64,000 bases of DNA from Sinomonas gamaensis (GCF_005876955.1 NZ_SSCL01000008.1:62001-126000), one strand, 5' to 3'. Numbered from the stretch's first letter, positions 9,757 through 19,532 are shown. The notes: generated by a model from the letters alone, not told the origin. Program-made: numbers and translations.

Positions 9757-11564
9757 ACGCCTTCGAACTCGACCGCAGCCAGACCGAAGTGGCCACGGCC
9801 CCTGCCGAGGACCGGCAGTACGTGATTGCCGGAGCGGGCCAGGGAAAGACCGAGGTGCTCGTATCCCGGATCCTCCACCTCGCAGAGGCGGAAGGCCTGA
9901 ACCCTGCCGATGAGATCCTTGTGCTCAGCTTCTCTCGCGCTGCCGTCGAAGCCGCGCGGAAACGGGCTCTCTCCGCTGATGTCGATCAAGTCATGATCCG
10001 AACCTTCGACTCGCTGGCCAGCGCAATCATCCTCGATCTCCTCGGGCCGGACGGCGGTGCCGAAGGCGGATCCTTCGAACAGCGGATACGCCAGGCCACA
10101 GCCTTGGTCGAGGAGCACGGGCTGCCGAGCTTCCTCTTGGGTCTCCGGCACCTGTGCGTCGACGAAGCCCAGGACCTGGTCGGCGACCGCGCCCGCCTGG
10201 CGACTGTCATCCTCGAGAACGCGCCAGAGGAGCTCGGGTTCACTTTCCTCGGCGACCCGCTCCAAGGCGTCTACGACTTCCAGCTCCAGGCATCCGCCGC
10301 AGAGACGACTGCGCAGCAGCTCTTCGACACTCTCGTCAGCGACTATGGCGCCAAACCCCGAGCCCTCGAGCGCAACTACAGGGCCCAGAGCGAGCGCGCA
10401 AGGCAGCTGATCGAGGTCGGGAAGGCCCTCCGCGACACCGACCTCGGGGATCCGCGGGCCGCCGCTGGCGCATACGAGGCCCTCGAGGCCTACCGAGCCG
10501 AAGACGCGACAAGCACCTCGTTCCTCGACGTCGGGGCGGTCCTGCGCCCCGACCCCGAAACAGCCGCGATCCTCTGTGCGACGAACTACGAGGTGCTGCT
10601 GATCAGCGAGGCACTCGACCAGCAGAGAATAGAACACGGCGTACGTCGAAGAGCTCAGGACATGGGCGCCGCGAAGTGGATATGGCAAGCGCTCCACGAG
10701 CTGGCCCCCACAAAGCACCCAGAAGCGACCGTGCTTGAAGGGCTCGACTCTGCAGGGCGGCGGGACCCAGCCGGGGACTGGTTCCTGCTGAAGCAATGCG
10801 AAGCCAACTGGCGCGATCCCTGGTCCCTCGACCTGGCCGAACTCGCCCGAAAGATCGCGCGAGGCTCCCTGCCCCTGCCGCTGACAGCCAGCGACTCGCT
10901 CCCGCTGACCGTCTCGACCATCTACAGGGCCAAGGGACTCGAGTACGACCATGTGCTCTACATCGAGCCGGACGAGCGCAGCGACTCCCAGCCCGACTTC
11001 GCCAGCCTAGTCCGCCGCACCTATGTGGCCCTCAGCCGCGCACGCGAATCCATCTTCTCAGCTCGCCTCGAACGGCCCGGAGGAACCTTCGCACAGAAGC
11101 ACGCGGCCACAGGACGGTGGACCGAACGCCGGTTCGGGAAGCCCAGGGACTACGCCTCCAGGATGGCCGTCGAATCCTCGGATGTCCGCTCGACGTTCCC
11201 ATACGCCAGCCGATCGCGCGATGCCCTGCCGGTCCAGTTGGCGATACTCGACTCGTCGATCGGCACCCAGGCGCAGGCCATCCGGATCGTCGACGCCGAT
11301 GAGGCCAATCCGGCATTCTACGAGTTCCAGACCCTGGAGGGCCGAGCACTCGGCATTTCCAGCGAGAAATTCGGCCGCGATGTCCGAAGGGTCTTCTACA
11401 GAGGTGGAGACTTCAAGTGGCCCGTGAGCTTTACATGTCTACGTCTCTCCTCGGTCGAAAGTGCAGCAGGCAGTCCCGAGCAGACAGACGAAGTTGGACT
11501 CGGGAGATCAGGGCTCTGGCTCGTCCCGAGGTTCTCAGGCCTGGCCCGCGCGAGTTGGAAGTGA
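9753..11564 (+). CDS. UvrD/Rep-like SF1A DNA helicase
   Basis: The 603-residue protein has all major SF1A motifs: Walker A GAGQGKTEVL (about 27-35), Walker B VDEAQDL (about 136), motif III FLGDPLQGVYDF, LERNYR, motif V TIYRAKGLEYDHV and motif VI RRTYVALSRAR. It starts with GTG overlapping the previous stop (GTGA) and ends 13 nt before the DrmA gene, so it is translationally embedded in this operon. A UvrD helicase is not a standard DISARM component. Here it may unwind or process DNA delivered by the GHKL-helicase. The last 90 residues are poorly conserved in motif content. Confidence 0.9.
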   Translation: MNAFELDRSQTEVATAPAEDRQYVIAGAGQGKTEVLVSRILHLAEAEGLNPADEILVLSFSRAAVEAARKRALSADVDQVMIRTFDSLASAIILDLLGPDGGAEGGSFEQRIRQATALVEEHGLPSFLLGLRHLCVDEAQDLVGDRARLATVILENAPEELGFTFLGDPLQGVYDFQLQASAAETTAQQLFDTLVSDYGAKPRALERNYRAQSERARQLIEVGKALRDTDLGDPRAAAGAYEALEAYRAEDATSTSFLDVGAVLRPDPETAAILCATNYEVLLISEALDQQRIEHGVRRRAQDMGAAKWIWQALHELAPTKHPEATVLEGLDSAGRRDPAGDWFLLKQCEANWRDPWSLDLAELARKIARGSLPLPLTASDSLPLTVSTIYRAKGLEYDHVLYIEPDERSDSQPDFASLVRRTYVALSRARESIFSARLERPGGTFAQKHAATGRWTERRFGKPRDYASRMAVESSDVRSTFPYASRSRDALPVQLAILDSSIGTQAQAIRIVDADEANPAFYEFQTLEGRALGISSEKFGRDVRRVFYRGGDFKWPVSFTCLRLSSVESAAGSPEQTDEVGLGRSGLWLVPRFSGLARASWK

Positions 11565-11577
11565 GTTGACCTTAGCC

Positions 11578-14500
11578 ATGAGTCTTGCATCGAAATACGC
11601 CTTCCGATCCGAAATGGTGGACCGTCTCGTCACGGACCTCTACGGCCCCGGCGGAATCGACGAGGTCCTCGACGAACGGCCCCTCGACCGCTATCTGACA
11701 GGCGTCCTCTGGCCATTGTCCGGCGAATCCCTCGACGCCGTCGCCGACGACCCCGACGCGGGAACCGCCTCAGACGACGAGGTCCAAGACAGCCCAGTCG
11801 CGGCTTCCCGCATGACCTACCCCTCGAGCATCGGCATGACATTCACGATCGACACCCGCGTCACCCCTCTGTTCACTGTCCGCCCACAGGCGGCGCGATA
11901 CGTCCCAGCTGCCCCTGACGGCCAGACCCAGAACGGGTCGCCGTCCGGACGTTGGGCACGTCATGCCCAGGACCTGCCGCCCTTGACGGTCGACGTCTCG
12001 AACACCGCTGGGGAAGTCGCGCATCCCGTCCACGGCGAACTGGAGCTGTACGTCCTTGCACGCCCGCCTCAGGCCGACCTGGTCACTGTCACCGTTGCTC
12101 TGCGGAACCGTCTGCCCAAGCCAGCCGAAGGTGATAGGGACCTCAACTGCTGGTTCCAAGTGGGACTGACCGTGGAAACACCATTGCCCGCTCTCGTGGA
12201 CCGCCAGTCCCTCCACACAGAAGCCTCGGCGGAAGAAGACCTGGCCAGCGCGCAGCTCCTCTACAGGAACGCCCGCATATTCGCGGCCGGACACGGCTGT
12301 GCCACCACGTGGGGGGACGACGATGTCCAGGGGGCTCTCTGCCAGCGCGTCGCCACGACGTTCGTTCCCCGCCAGGAAGTTCCCCGAGCCATGACCGGTG
12401 AAGTGTCGGCGGACCTCCGCCTCGGCTTCCTCAGTCAGGCAGACGCCGCACGAATCGCCGAAGAGCTCGCCCTCCTGGTCAACGAATACCGAAGCTGGAT
12501 AGCCAGCAAACGCGAGAGCCTCATCGCAGGGAACTCCGGCGAGGACATCCCAGAGCACCTGCGGGCAACCGCAGAACGCCATCTCGAATCCGCATCCGTG
12601 GCCGCCGACCGCATCCAAGCCGGCATCGACTTGATCGCCGCAGACCCCCAGGCGTTCAAAGCCTTCCAGCTGGCCAACCGGGCGATGCACCTTCAGAGAT
12701 CGCGTCAGGATTGGGTGCGTTCGAAGTCAACCGCGGCCTTCACCCTTGACCAGGACCAGGAGTGGCGGCCTTTCCAGATCGCCTTCATCCTGCTCAATCT
12801 CCCTTCGTTGACACAGCCAGACCACTCCGAACGCGACATCGCGGACCTCCTCTGGTTCCCGACCGGTGGCGGCAAGACGGAGGCGTACCTCGGCCTGATC
12901 GCCTACACCATCCTTCTGCGCAGGCTCCGAGACAACAGCGCCAAGGGCGTTGCCGTGATCATGCGATACACCCTCCGCCTCCTGACGATCCAGCAGTTCG
13001 AGCGCGCCGCCATGCTCATCTGCTCCCTCGAGCACCTTCGGAGGGCAGATGCCGACCTGGGAGGGGAGGCCTTCGGCATCGGCTTGTGGGTAGGAGCCGG
13101 AGCCACACCGAACGATGCCAAGACCGCAAAGAGGAACCTCGGCAGACTCTCCCGGGGCGAGGACGTGATGGAAGGCAATCCGGTGCAGCTCAAAGCCTGC
13201 CCCTGGTGCGGACGTGTCCTCAGCGAGGCGAACTACGACGTCCGCAGACTGCCCTACGAACGGATGGTCATCGAGTGCCCGAGCTCGTCCTGCGACTATC
13301 ATTCAGGCTTGCCGGTCCATCTGGTCGACTCCGACATCTACCGGGAGCGCCCCGAGCTCGTCATCGCGACAGTCGATAAATTCGCCCAAATGGCGTGGAA
13401 CGGCGCCATCGCCAATATCTTCGGACGCGCCAATTCTGGCGATCACGGCCCCGACCTGATCATCCAGGACGAATTGCATCTCATCTCCGGACCACTCGGG
13501 TCGACCGTCGGACTATACGAATCCGCGTTCGACATGGCAGCCAGCGACGCCTTCCGATCCCCGGAGGAAGCTGCCCGCAAGCCCAAAGTCATCGCCTCGA
13601 CCGCGACAATCCGCCGCGCTGCGGCACAAATTTCCGCAGTCTTCGACCGCAAATCGCGCCTCTTCCCGCCCCCCGGGCTACTCCCCGACGATTCGTTCTT
13701 CGCCGAAAAGGCCCCGCGAGAAAAATTCGGCACCCGCGAGTACGTGGGCGTTATGGCCTCCGGCACAAGCCACGCCACCCTGATGGTCCGCGTCTACGCC
13801 TCCCTGCTGAATTCCAGCCTGCGGATTGAGGGCAGCGACGAGGACCGCGATCCCTACTGGACGCTCATAGGCTACTTCAACAGCCTTCGCGTGCTTGGCA
13901 GCGCGTACCTACAGGTCAGCGACGATGTCCGAGTCCGGCTCGGGCTCCTCGCAGCCCGGGACGGCCAGCGCAACCAGGTGCGCGACGTGAACCCGAGCGA
14001 GCTGACCAGCCGGGTCGCCAACAACCTCATCCCGGTCCGTCTGAAGAATCTCGAGACCTGGTTCGGAGAACCTGGAGTCGACAGCGTGGTCCTGGCCACG
14101 AACATGATCTCCGTCGGGCTCGACGTCGACCGCCTCGGGCTCATGGCCGTCATGGGCCAGCCCCAGTCCAGCGCCGAATACATCCAGGCAACCAGCCGCG
14201 TCGGGCGCCGCTGGCCGGGGCTCGTGGTCACCATCTTCAACGCGGCCAAGTCCAGGGACCGCTCGCACTTCGAAGGATTCGTCCCGTTCCATCAGGCCAT
14301 GTACCGCGCCGTCGAAGCCACAAGCGCCACCCCCTTTGCCGCACGGTCCCGGGATCGCGCCCTGCACGGAGCCCTCGTCTCCGCCGTGCGAATGCTCTCC
14401 CCCGCAATGGCAGTGGACGGCGCGGCAGCAACACTCGAGGACCACGCGGCAATTGTTGAGGAAATCAAGAGTCACCTGGTGGAACGCGTGTCCCGCGTCG

Positions 14501-14763
14501 CCCCTCCCGAGGCGGAGGCTACAGACGCCCAGCTCGAGGCGCTGCTGTCGGTATGGGCCATCGAAGCGGCAGGAAAGTCATCCTTGCGGTACAAGGACGA
14601 GAAGAACTCTGCCAATTCCCTCCTGATTCGGTACAGCCAGGCTTTGGAAAAGGAGGACTTCGAGTTCTCTCTCGACCACGCGCCCTGGGCAACCCCGGAG
14701 AGCATGCGCGACGTCGATGCGGAGACGCCCCTTAAACAGATCTTCTTACGGAAGGACGCCTGA
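11578..14763 (+). CDS. drmA: DISARM-type helicase DrmA (YprA family)
   Basis: The product has 1061 residues. The helicase core shows Walker A FPTGGGKTEAY (about 426), a DELH motif II in IIQDELHLISGP (about 630), STATIRR motif III, and C-terminal motifs V-VI NMISVGLDVDR and QATSRVGRRWPG (about 870). A four-cysteine zinc-finger insert CPWC...CPSSSC (541-573) lies between motifs I and II, as in DrmA. In DISARM, DrmA and DrmB together load on phage DNA and block its propagation. The ATG at 11578 is chosen because residues from MSLASKY onward look coding; an upstream in-frame start at 11461 would overlap the UvrD gene by 100 bp. One base separates its stop from drmB. Confidence 0.87.
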   Translation: MSLASKYAFRSEMVDRLVTDLYGPGGIDEVLDERPLDRYLTGVLWPLSGESLDAVADDPDAGTASDDEVQDSPVAASRMTYPSSIGMTFTIDTRVTPLFTVRPQAARYVPAAPDGQTQNGSPSGRWARHAQDLPPLTVDVSNTAGEVAHPVHGELELYVLARPPQADLVTVTVALRNRLPKPAEGDRDLNCWFQVGLTVETPLPALVDRQSLHTEASAEEDLASAQLLYRNARIFAAGHGCATTWGDDDVQGALCQRVATTFVPRQEVPRAMTGEVSADLRLGFLSQADAARIAEELALLVNEYRSWIASKRESLIAGNSGEDIPEHLRATAERHLESASVAADRIQAGIDLIAADPQAFKAFQLANRAMHLQRSRQDWVRSKSTAAFTLDQDQEWRPFQIAFILLNLPSLTQPDHSERDIADLLWFPTGGGKTEAYLGLIAYTILLRRLRDNSAKGVAVIMRYTLRLLTIQQFERAAMLICSLEHLRRADADLGGEAFGIGLWVGAGATPNDAKTAKRNLGRLSRGEDVMEGNPVQLKACPWCGRVLSEANYDVRRLPYERMVIECPSSSCDYHSGLPVHLVDSDIYRERPELVIATVDKFAQMAWNGAIANIFGRANSGDHGPDLIIQDELHLISGPLGSTVGLYESAFDMAASDAFRSPEEAARKPKVIASTATIRRAAAQISAVFDRKSRLFPPPGLLPDDSFFAEKAPREKFGTREYVGVMASGTSHATLMVRVYASLLNSSLRIEGSDEDRDPYWTLIGYFNSLRVLGSAYLQVSDDVRVRLGLLAARDGQRNQVRDVNPSELTSRVANNLIPVRLKNLETWFGEPGVDSVVLATNMISVGLDVDRLGLMAVMGQPQSSAEYIQATSRVGRRWPGLVVTIFNAAKSRDRSHFEGFVPFHQAMYRAVEATSATPFAARSRDRALHGALVSAVRMLSPAMAVDGAAATLEDHAAIVEEIKSHLVERVSRVAPPEAEATDAQLEALLSVWAIEAAGKSSLRYKDEKNSANSLLIRYSQALEKEDFEFSLDHAPWATPESMRDVDAETPLKQIFLRKDA

Positions 14764-14764
14764 C

Positions 14765-16525
14765 ATGGCAGAACTGAAGGTCCGCAGGTCCCAGTTGCTC
14801 TCAACCTACGGCGTGGGCGGCCTGCTGCCGGACGAGAACGCCAGCTTCATGGTCGCCAGTCTCGACCAGTGGGACCAGGGACACCTGACCCCCGTCCCGG
14901 AGCCCCGACTGGCCCGGGCCCTGAACGTCGCAGCGCTCTACCTGCCGTCCGCCAGCAAAAAGACCGGGTCTGTATCCGTCATCCGTTTCCCCTTCATCCA
15001 GTCATGCAGCAAATGCGGACGTCTCGGAGACCTCGCGCGACTCAAATCGGCGTGGAACGAACCGAAGTGCGGGTTCTGCAAGTCTCCTACACTCACTCCC
15101 TCCCGCCTGATCGTCATCTGCCAAGACGGACACATAGATGACTTTCCCTATCATTACTGGGTTCATTCGGAGTACTACTCCCCAGATCCCGGAGCCCACC
15201 TTCTGGAGCTCAAAGCCCAGGGTCGCACCTCCTCACTCGGTGACATGGTCGTCTCCTGCTCCTGCGGACGGAAACGCAGTCTCGCGGATGCCTTCTTCCC
15301 CAACGCCTTCGGCCCAATGCGCTGCAACGGCCGGCGGCCCTGGCTCGGGGGGGCGGCGTTCACGGAGAAGAGCTGCGACAAGAAGCCGCGCGCCACACAA
15401 CGCGGTGCTTCCAACGTATGGTTCCCTTCAATCGCCTCCGTCATCTCCATTCCTCCCTATTCAGAGGCGCTGTCCAAGGCCGTTGCTGCCGACGCTGGCT
15501 TTCTGGCCGATCCCGAGGCCCTCACTCCTGAAGGGCGAGTCCTCATCACGACAGCAGCCAAGAAGTACGGGGGCAAGTACTCGGAGGAGGAGATCATCGC
15601 CGAGATCAAACGCCTCTTCCACAACGACGACTCGGGGACGGCCAACACAGCCCAACTCAAGAAGCAGGAGTTCGCAGCACTTGTAGAAGGGCGTGAGGAC
15701 GGCCCCGGCCGTGACTTCGTCTGCCTGCCGGTCGACGTCGATCCGAGCCTCTACCCTCTGGTGACCGGCGTCCGACGAGTCACCCGACTCCGGGAGGTCA
15801 GGGCGCTATTCGGCTTCAGCCGGCTAACCGCCCCCTCAGAGGACAACCCTGATGTCAAGACGTGCACCCTCAGCCCCGAGGACCACAAAGTTCCCTGGCT
15901 TCCTGCCGTTGAGAACATCGGAGAGGGAATCTTCATCGCACTCGACCGAGACCGCCTGGAGGAATGGTCCCGCCGAGAATTCGTCCAGCGACGCCTCGCG
16001 CAGCTCACAGCAAACGCGAAGACGGCGGCCGCCCAGCGAAAGCAGCAGCCGGCACCCGTCGACATCATCAAGGTCGCGGTGCACACCCTCGCCCACGTTC
16101 TGATCGACCAGCTCTCCATGGATGCCGGCTACCCCACATCATCGATTCGAGAGCGACTGTATGTCGACGACGACTCCGCCGGAATCCTGCTCTTCACAGC
16201 CTCAGCCGATTCGGCAGGAAGCCTCGGCGGCCTGGCTGCGCAGGCGGACACCGCCGCTCTGGCCAGCGTCTTCCGCGAAGGCCTCCGGCGCCTTTCCTGG
16301 TGCTCGGCCGACCCCGTCTGCATCGAATCCACCGGCACGGGCACCGACGGACGCAATCTAGCAGCTTGTCACAACTGCGTCTACCTGCCCGAGACCAGCT
16401 GTGAAGGCTTCAACGGCGGGCTGGACAGGGGGCTCCTCTTCGGAACCCCGGGCAGCCGCGACAATGGGCTGTTCGGCGCCTTCGCATCGGTTCTCTCTGG
16501 TTTGACTCCCTCGATTGAGCGCTGA
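14765..16525 (+). CDS. drmB: DISARM protein DrmB (DUF1998)
   Basis: The product has 586 residues. Near the N-terminus (about 81-125) are two CxxC pairs, CSKC and CGFC, followed by CQDGHIDDFPY. The C-terminal DUF1998 domain begins near HTLAHVLIDQLS (about 439) and ends in the cysteine cluster CHNCVYLPETSCEGFNGGLDR. This is the signature of DrmB, the obligate partner of DrmA. The start follows the drmA stop by one base. No phospholipase-D gene (drmC) follows, which sets this locus apart from class 1 and class 2 DISARM. Confidence 0.9.
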   Translation: MAELKVRRSQLLSTYGVGGLLPDENASFMVASLDQWDQGHLTPVPEPRLARALNVAALYLPSASKKTGSVSVIRFPFIQSCSKCGRLGDLARLKSAWNEPKCGFCKSPTLTPSRLIVICQDGHIDDFPYHYWVHSEYYSPDPGAHLLELKAQGRTSSLGDMVVSCSCGRKRSLADAFFPNAFGPMRCNGRRPWLGGAAFTEKSCDKKPRATQRGASNVWFPSIASVISIPPYSEALSKAVAADAGFLADPEALTPEGRVLITTAAKKYGGKYSEEEIIAEIKRLFHNDDSGTANTAQLKKQEFAALVEGREDGPGRDFVCLPVDVDPSLYPLVTGVRRVTRLREVRALFGFSRLTAPSEDNPDVKTCTLSPEDHKVPWLPAVENIGEGIFIALDRDRLEEWSRREFVQRRLAQLTANAKTAAAQRKQQPAPVDIIKVAVHTLAHVLIDQLSMDAGYPTSSIRERLYVDDDSAGILLFTASADSAGSLGGLAAQADTAALASVFREGLRRLSWCSADPVCIESTGTGTDGRNLAACHNCVYLPETSCEGFNGGLDRGLLFGTPGSRDNGLFGAFASVLSGLTPSIER

Positions 16526-16569
16526 CATCTCGAGACCGGCGTTCAGCGGAAGGTGGGCACCGAGATGTC
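16524..16569 (+). terminator. Inverted repeat directly after drmB, possible terminator
   Basis: GACATCTCG (16524-16532) and CGAGATGTC (16561-16569) are perfect 9-bp inverted arms around a 28-nt loop, starting at the stop codon of drmB. There is no U-tract. The remaining sequence up to 16790 holds no gene that I can support. Confidence 0.35.
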
Positions 16570-16790
16570 TCTGGGCCCTCCGAGATGGCAAGCTCGGTGG
16601 ACCACGACAGAATTGATTGAACCTCGTCGGAGGGGGTGCACCGCTGGGAGATATGACAACTAGGAGAACCAAGGGGACATTCAACTGCGAAGGATGAGAA
16701 CGAAGTCACCTCGCCTGGGACTGAAGTTGGGACCCAATCCTCCGCTACTGACGTCGCGACCATCGGAGGATGTAGGAGGCGGTTGATACC

Positions 16791-17129
16791 GTGCAACACA
16801 TGACTGCGGATCGAACCGGCCACACATTGAAGGCCCTCAGAGAGCTTGTTCAAGAGAGGAACTGGGGACAATTCCACTCGCCTGAGAACCTAGCGAAGAG
16901 CATTTCGATCGAAGCTGCTGAACTGCTCGAATGCTTTCAGTGGGGACCGCCAGAAGACAACTCTGCCGTACGCCACGAGCTCGCTGATGTAATCACCTAC
17001 TGCCTTCTCCTCGCCGACAAACTGGGGCTCGATCCCCACGACATCGTGCTTGAGAAGCTAGACATCACCCGGGCCAAGTACCCGATCGAGCTCTCACACG
17101 GTCGGAGTACTAAGCATGACCAGTTTTAG
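16791..17129 (+). CDS. MazG-like nucleotide pyrophosphohydrolase
   Basis: The 112-residue all-helical protein matches the MazG/dCTPase family: the metal-binding motif SIEAAELLECFQW (ExxE) and the second acidic pair ELADVITY. Such enzymes hydrolyse (d)NTPs to monophosphates. Small versions occur in phages and defence islands, where they can deplete or sanitise nucleotides. The GTG start sits 11 nt after a strong AGGAGG; an in-frame ATG three codons later is possible. The gene overlaps the following DUF2075 gene by 14 nt, so the two are co-translated. Confidence 0.85.
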   Translation: MQHMTADRTGHTLKALRELVQERNWGQFHSPENLAKSISIEAAELLECFQWGPPEDNSAVRHELADVITYCLLLADKLGLDPHDIVLEKLDITRAKYPIELSHGRSTKHDQF

Positions 17130-18879
17130 GATCGAACGCCTGACGCTTGATAGCGAGTCGGTCAAGGTGTGGGCCGCGGGAGATGTCCGGCACCGCAATT
17201 GGCCCGTGGTCTACACCCTCAACAACGAGCGCAGCATCTATGTTGGAGAGTCCTTGAACGCGGCAACGCGGATGCACCAGCACATCTCAAGTGGCCGCGA
17301 GAACCTGCACGCGGTTCGAGTTATCGTGGATGAACGGTTCAATAAGTCGGTATGCCTCGACCTCGAGTCGTACCTGATTCGGTTCTTCGCAGGCGATGGT
17401 AGGTTCACGGTCGAGAACCGCAATGAGGGCATCACAGACGCTGACTACTTCGATAGACCTCACTATCAGAAGGCGTTCGATGCCGTCTTCGAGGCCCTCC
17501 GCAAGGAAGGGATGTTCACTCAGACGATCCCTCAGATCGTCAATAGCGATCTCTTCAAGCTCTCGCCGTTCAAGGCCCTCACGCAAGACCAAGCAGCCGC
17601 AGTCAATGACATTCTGGAAGGCTTCTTCGATGATCTCGAACACGGGAGTTCGAGCACAATCGTCATCCAAGGAGATCCCGGAACCGGGAAGACAATTGTC
17701 GCCATCTATCTCATGAAGCTTCTCAGCGATATTCGGTCCCACCATAACGAGGATATCGTTGAGAGCGATTCAATCTTCGCCGAGTACTTCCTGGAAGGCT
17801 ACCCCGAGATGCTTCGAAACTTCCGAGTAGCGCTCGTGGTTCCTCAGCAATCTCTTCGCCAGTCCATTCAGAATGTCTTCGCGAAAACGCCTGGACTCAC
17901 GAGGGACATGGTGGTGACTCAATTCGATGTCGGCTTCGCCGAAGAACCGTACGATCTGCTGATCGTCGACGAAGCCCATAGACTCTCGCAGCGCGCGAAT
18001 CAATCGTCGGGTATCCGGAACAAGCATTTTGAAGAGATCAACAGGCGCCTTTTCGGGAAAGACGACGATTCCCGGACCCAGCTCGATTGGATCAAGAAAC
18101 AGAGCAGACATCAGATCTTCCTTATCGATGCTGCTCAAAGTGTTCGCCCGGCCGATCTACCCCGGGAGGTAGTGACATCGCTAGTCTCGGAAGCAAAGGA
18201 TGACCACCGGCTGTACCGGCTGATGACCCAGATGCGGCTCGCCTCCGGCGAAGACTATGTCGGCTACACCAGGGCGATGCTCAGCTCCTCGCCACCAGAA
18301 CGGCGAACCTTCGGAGACTACGACTTCACGCTCTACGATAATCTCAAGGACCTGCTGGCGGCAATCCGCAAGAGAGAGCGCGAGTCTGGGCTCGCAAGAA
18401 TTGTCGCAGGCTACGCCTGGCCTTGGGTTAGCAAAAAGAACTCCAAGGTTTACGACATCGAACTCGACGGCTGCAAGCTCCGATGGAACTCGACAGACCG
18501 CGACTGGATCAACTCGCCGAAGTCAATTGACGAAGTCGGATCGATCCACACGGTTCAAGGCTATGACCTTAACTACGCGGGCGTCATTATCGGACCTGAG
18601 CTGAAATACGACCCTGACCTGCAGCGTATCGTAGTCGACCGCGAACGCTACCACGACAAGAAGGGCAAAGAGAACAACTCGCGCCTGGGCATCAGCTATT
18701 CAGATGAGCAGCTCCTCGAATACATCATCAACATCTATGGGGTGCTTCTCACTCGCGGAATGCTCGGGACTTACGTGTACGTCTGCGACCCGGCTCTGCG
18801 CACATATCTAGGTCGGTTCATACAAAATGCTCAGCCTTCCTCTTCAAGGTCAACGATTTCAGGTCCACGAACGCCCTGA
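17116..18879 (+). CDS. GIY-YIG nuclease-like domain fused to a DUF2075 (Schlafen-group-like) ATPase/helicase
   Basis: The product has 587 residues. The N-terminal 110 residues fit a GIY-YIG fold (VYTLNNERSIYVGES... for the GIY-YIG strands, then R/E-containing helices ending in CLDLESYLIRFF). The DUF2075 ATPase follows: Walker A GDPGTGKT (about 186-193), Walker B LLIVDEAHRLS (about 283), a DAAQSVRP motif, IHTVQGYDLNYAGVIIGPE and a C-terminal LLTRGMLGTYVYV motif. It is coupled by overlap to the MazG-like gene. The combination suggests an ATP-dependent nuclease in defence. Its substrate is unknown. The 3' end overlaps the convergent DUF6308 gene by 49 bp. Confidence 0.85.
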   Translation: MTSFRIERLTLDSESVKVWAAGDVRHRNWPVVYTLNNERSIYVGESLNAATRMHQHISSGRENLHAVRVIVDERFNKSVCLDLESYLIRFFAGDGRFTVENRNEGITDADYFDRPHYQKAFDAVFEALRKEGMFTQTIPQIVNSDLFKLSPFKALTQDQAAAVNDILEGFFDDLEHGSSSTIVIQGDPGTGKTIVAIYLMKLLSDIRSHHNEDIVESDSIFAEYFLEGYPEMLRNFRVALVVPQQSLRQSIQNVFAKTPGLTRDMVVTQFDVGFAEEPYDLLIVDEAHRLSQRANQSSGIRNKHFEEINRRLFGKDDDSRTQLDWIKKQSRHQIFLIDAAQSVRPADLPREVVTSLVSEAKDDHRLYRLMTQMRLASGEDYVGYTRAMLSSSPPERRTFGDYDFTLYDNLKDLLAAIRKRERESGLARIVAGYAWPWVSKKNSKVYDIELDGCKLRWNSTDRDWINSPKSIDEVGSIHTVQGYDLNYAGVIIGPELKYDPDLQRIVVDRERYHDKKGKENNSRLGISYSDEQLLEYIINIYGVLLTRGMLGTYVYVCDPALRTYLGRFIQNAQPSSSRSTISGPRTP

Positions 18880-19532
18880 CTCCCGTACATCCACAGCACT
18901 ACATCGAGGATGCGCAAGAGCGAAATATCGTGTAGGCCCGTCGCGGACTGCAGCGAACGAATTCTTTCGACGAACGCCGAGTCCAAGGCGAACGCTTCGT
19001 GCCAGGCGCGCCAGATGCCCAGGCTGTCCCTGAACCCAGTTACTCTCCCGACCACAGAGTCATAGATTGGGAAGAGCGCCGGCCGCTTCCGCGCCATCAG
19101 CTTGCTCGTGGCCGTGGGACCGACGCCCCAACGTTCGCGTCCATGGGCACGCAACAGCCGCCAAAGGCGAATGGCCGCGCTGGCGTCGCCGAAGTACTTC
19201 TCGTGGTCGTCCAGGGGGAGTTCTTCCAGAGCAAGGTCGACGGGAATCTCCGAGAGCAGCTCGGTGATCTCGGCTGCATGCTCACCGAGGATGCCTAAAG
19301 CTCCTTTAGCCGGTATGTGAATGGACAGGCACGAGACGGCCACGATGTCATCGGCAGTCAGCTCGTCCGGAACCCGTCGTCCCAACCGCTCGAAGTGGGC
19401 GCCCTCGTACTCCTTGCCCTCCCACGCCCCGAGCCCGAAATACTTCTCGAGGTGCTCCCGCGCGTCGTCATCGGAGATACTCCCGAAAGCAGCGGTGACC
19501 TGTGCTCCCGAACCAAGAGACGTCGTCGTCAT
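18831..19532 (-). CDS. DUF6308 family protein
   Basis: The 233-residue protein resembles DUF6308 proteins common in actinobacteria. The central TSKLMARKRPALFPIYDSVV segment is reminiscent of the helical DNA-glycosylase-like folds in such families, but I see no proven catalytic residue. No signal peptide or membrane segment is visible. It is a single gene convergent with the DUF2075 gene and divergent from the NERD helicase. Its position inside the island suggests a defence-linked role, but this is only guilt by association. Confidence 0.6.
   Translation of the reverse strand: MTTTSLGSGAQVTAAFGSISDDDAREHLEKYFGLGAWEGKEYEGAHFERLGRRVPDELTADDIVAVSCLSIHIPAKGALGILGEHAAEITELLSEIPVDLALEELPLDDHEKYFGDASAAIRLWRLLRAHGRERWGVGPTATSKLMARKRPALFPIYDSVVGRVTGFRDSLGIWRAWHEAFALDSAFVERIRSLQSATGLHDISLLRILDVVLWMYGSQGVRGPEIVDLEEEG

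Noticed and set aside
9723-10952. Long antisense frame of 409 codons over the UvrD gene
   Set aside because: Shadow of a strongly coding GC-rich gene on the other strand; no motifs, and composition is that of an antisense reading.
5098-16525. Canonical DISARM class 1 or class 2
   Set aside because: DrmC, DrmD and DrmE are absent in the window, and two extra helicase genes are inserted, so the canonical name would mislead.
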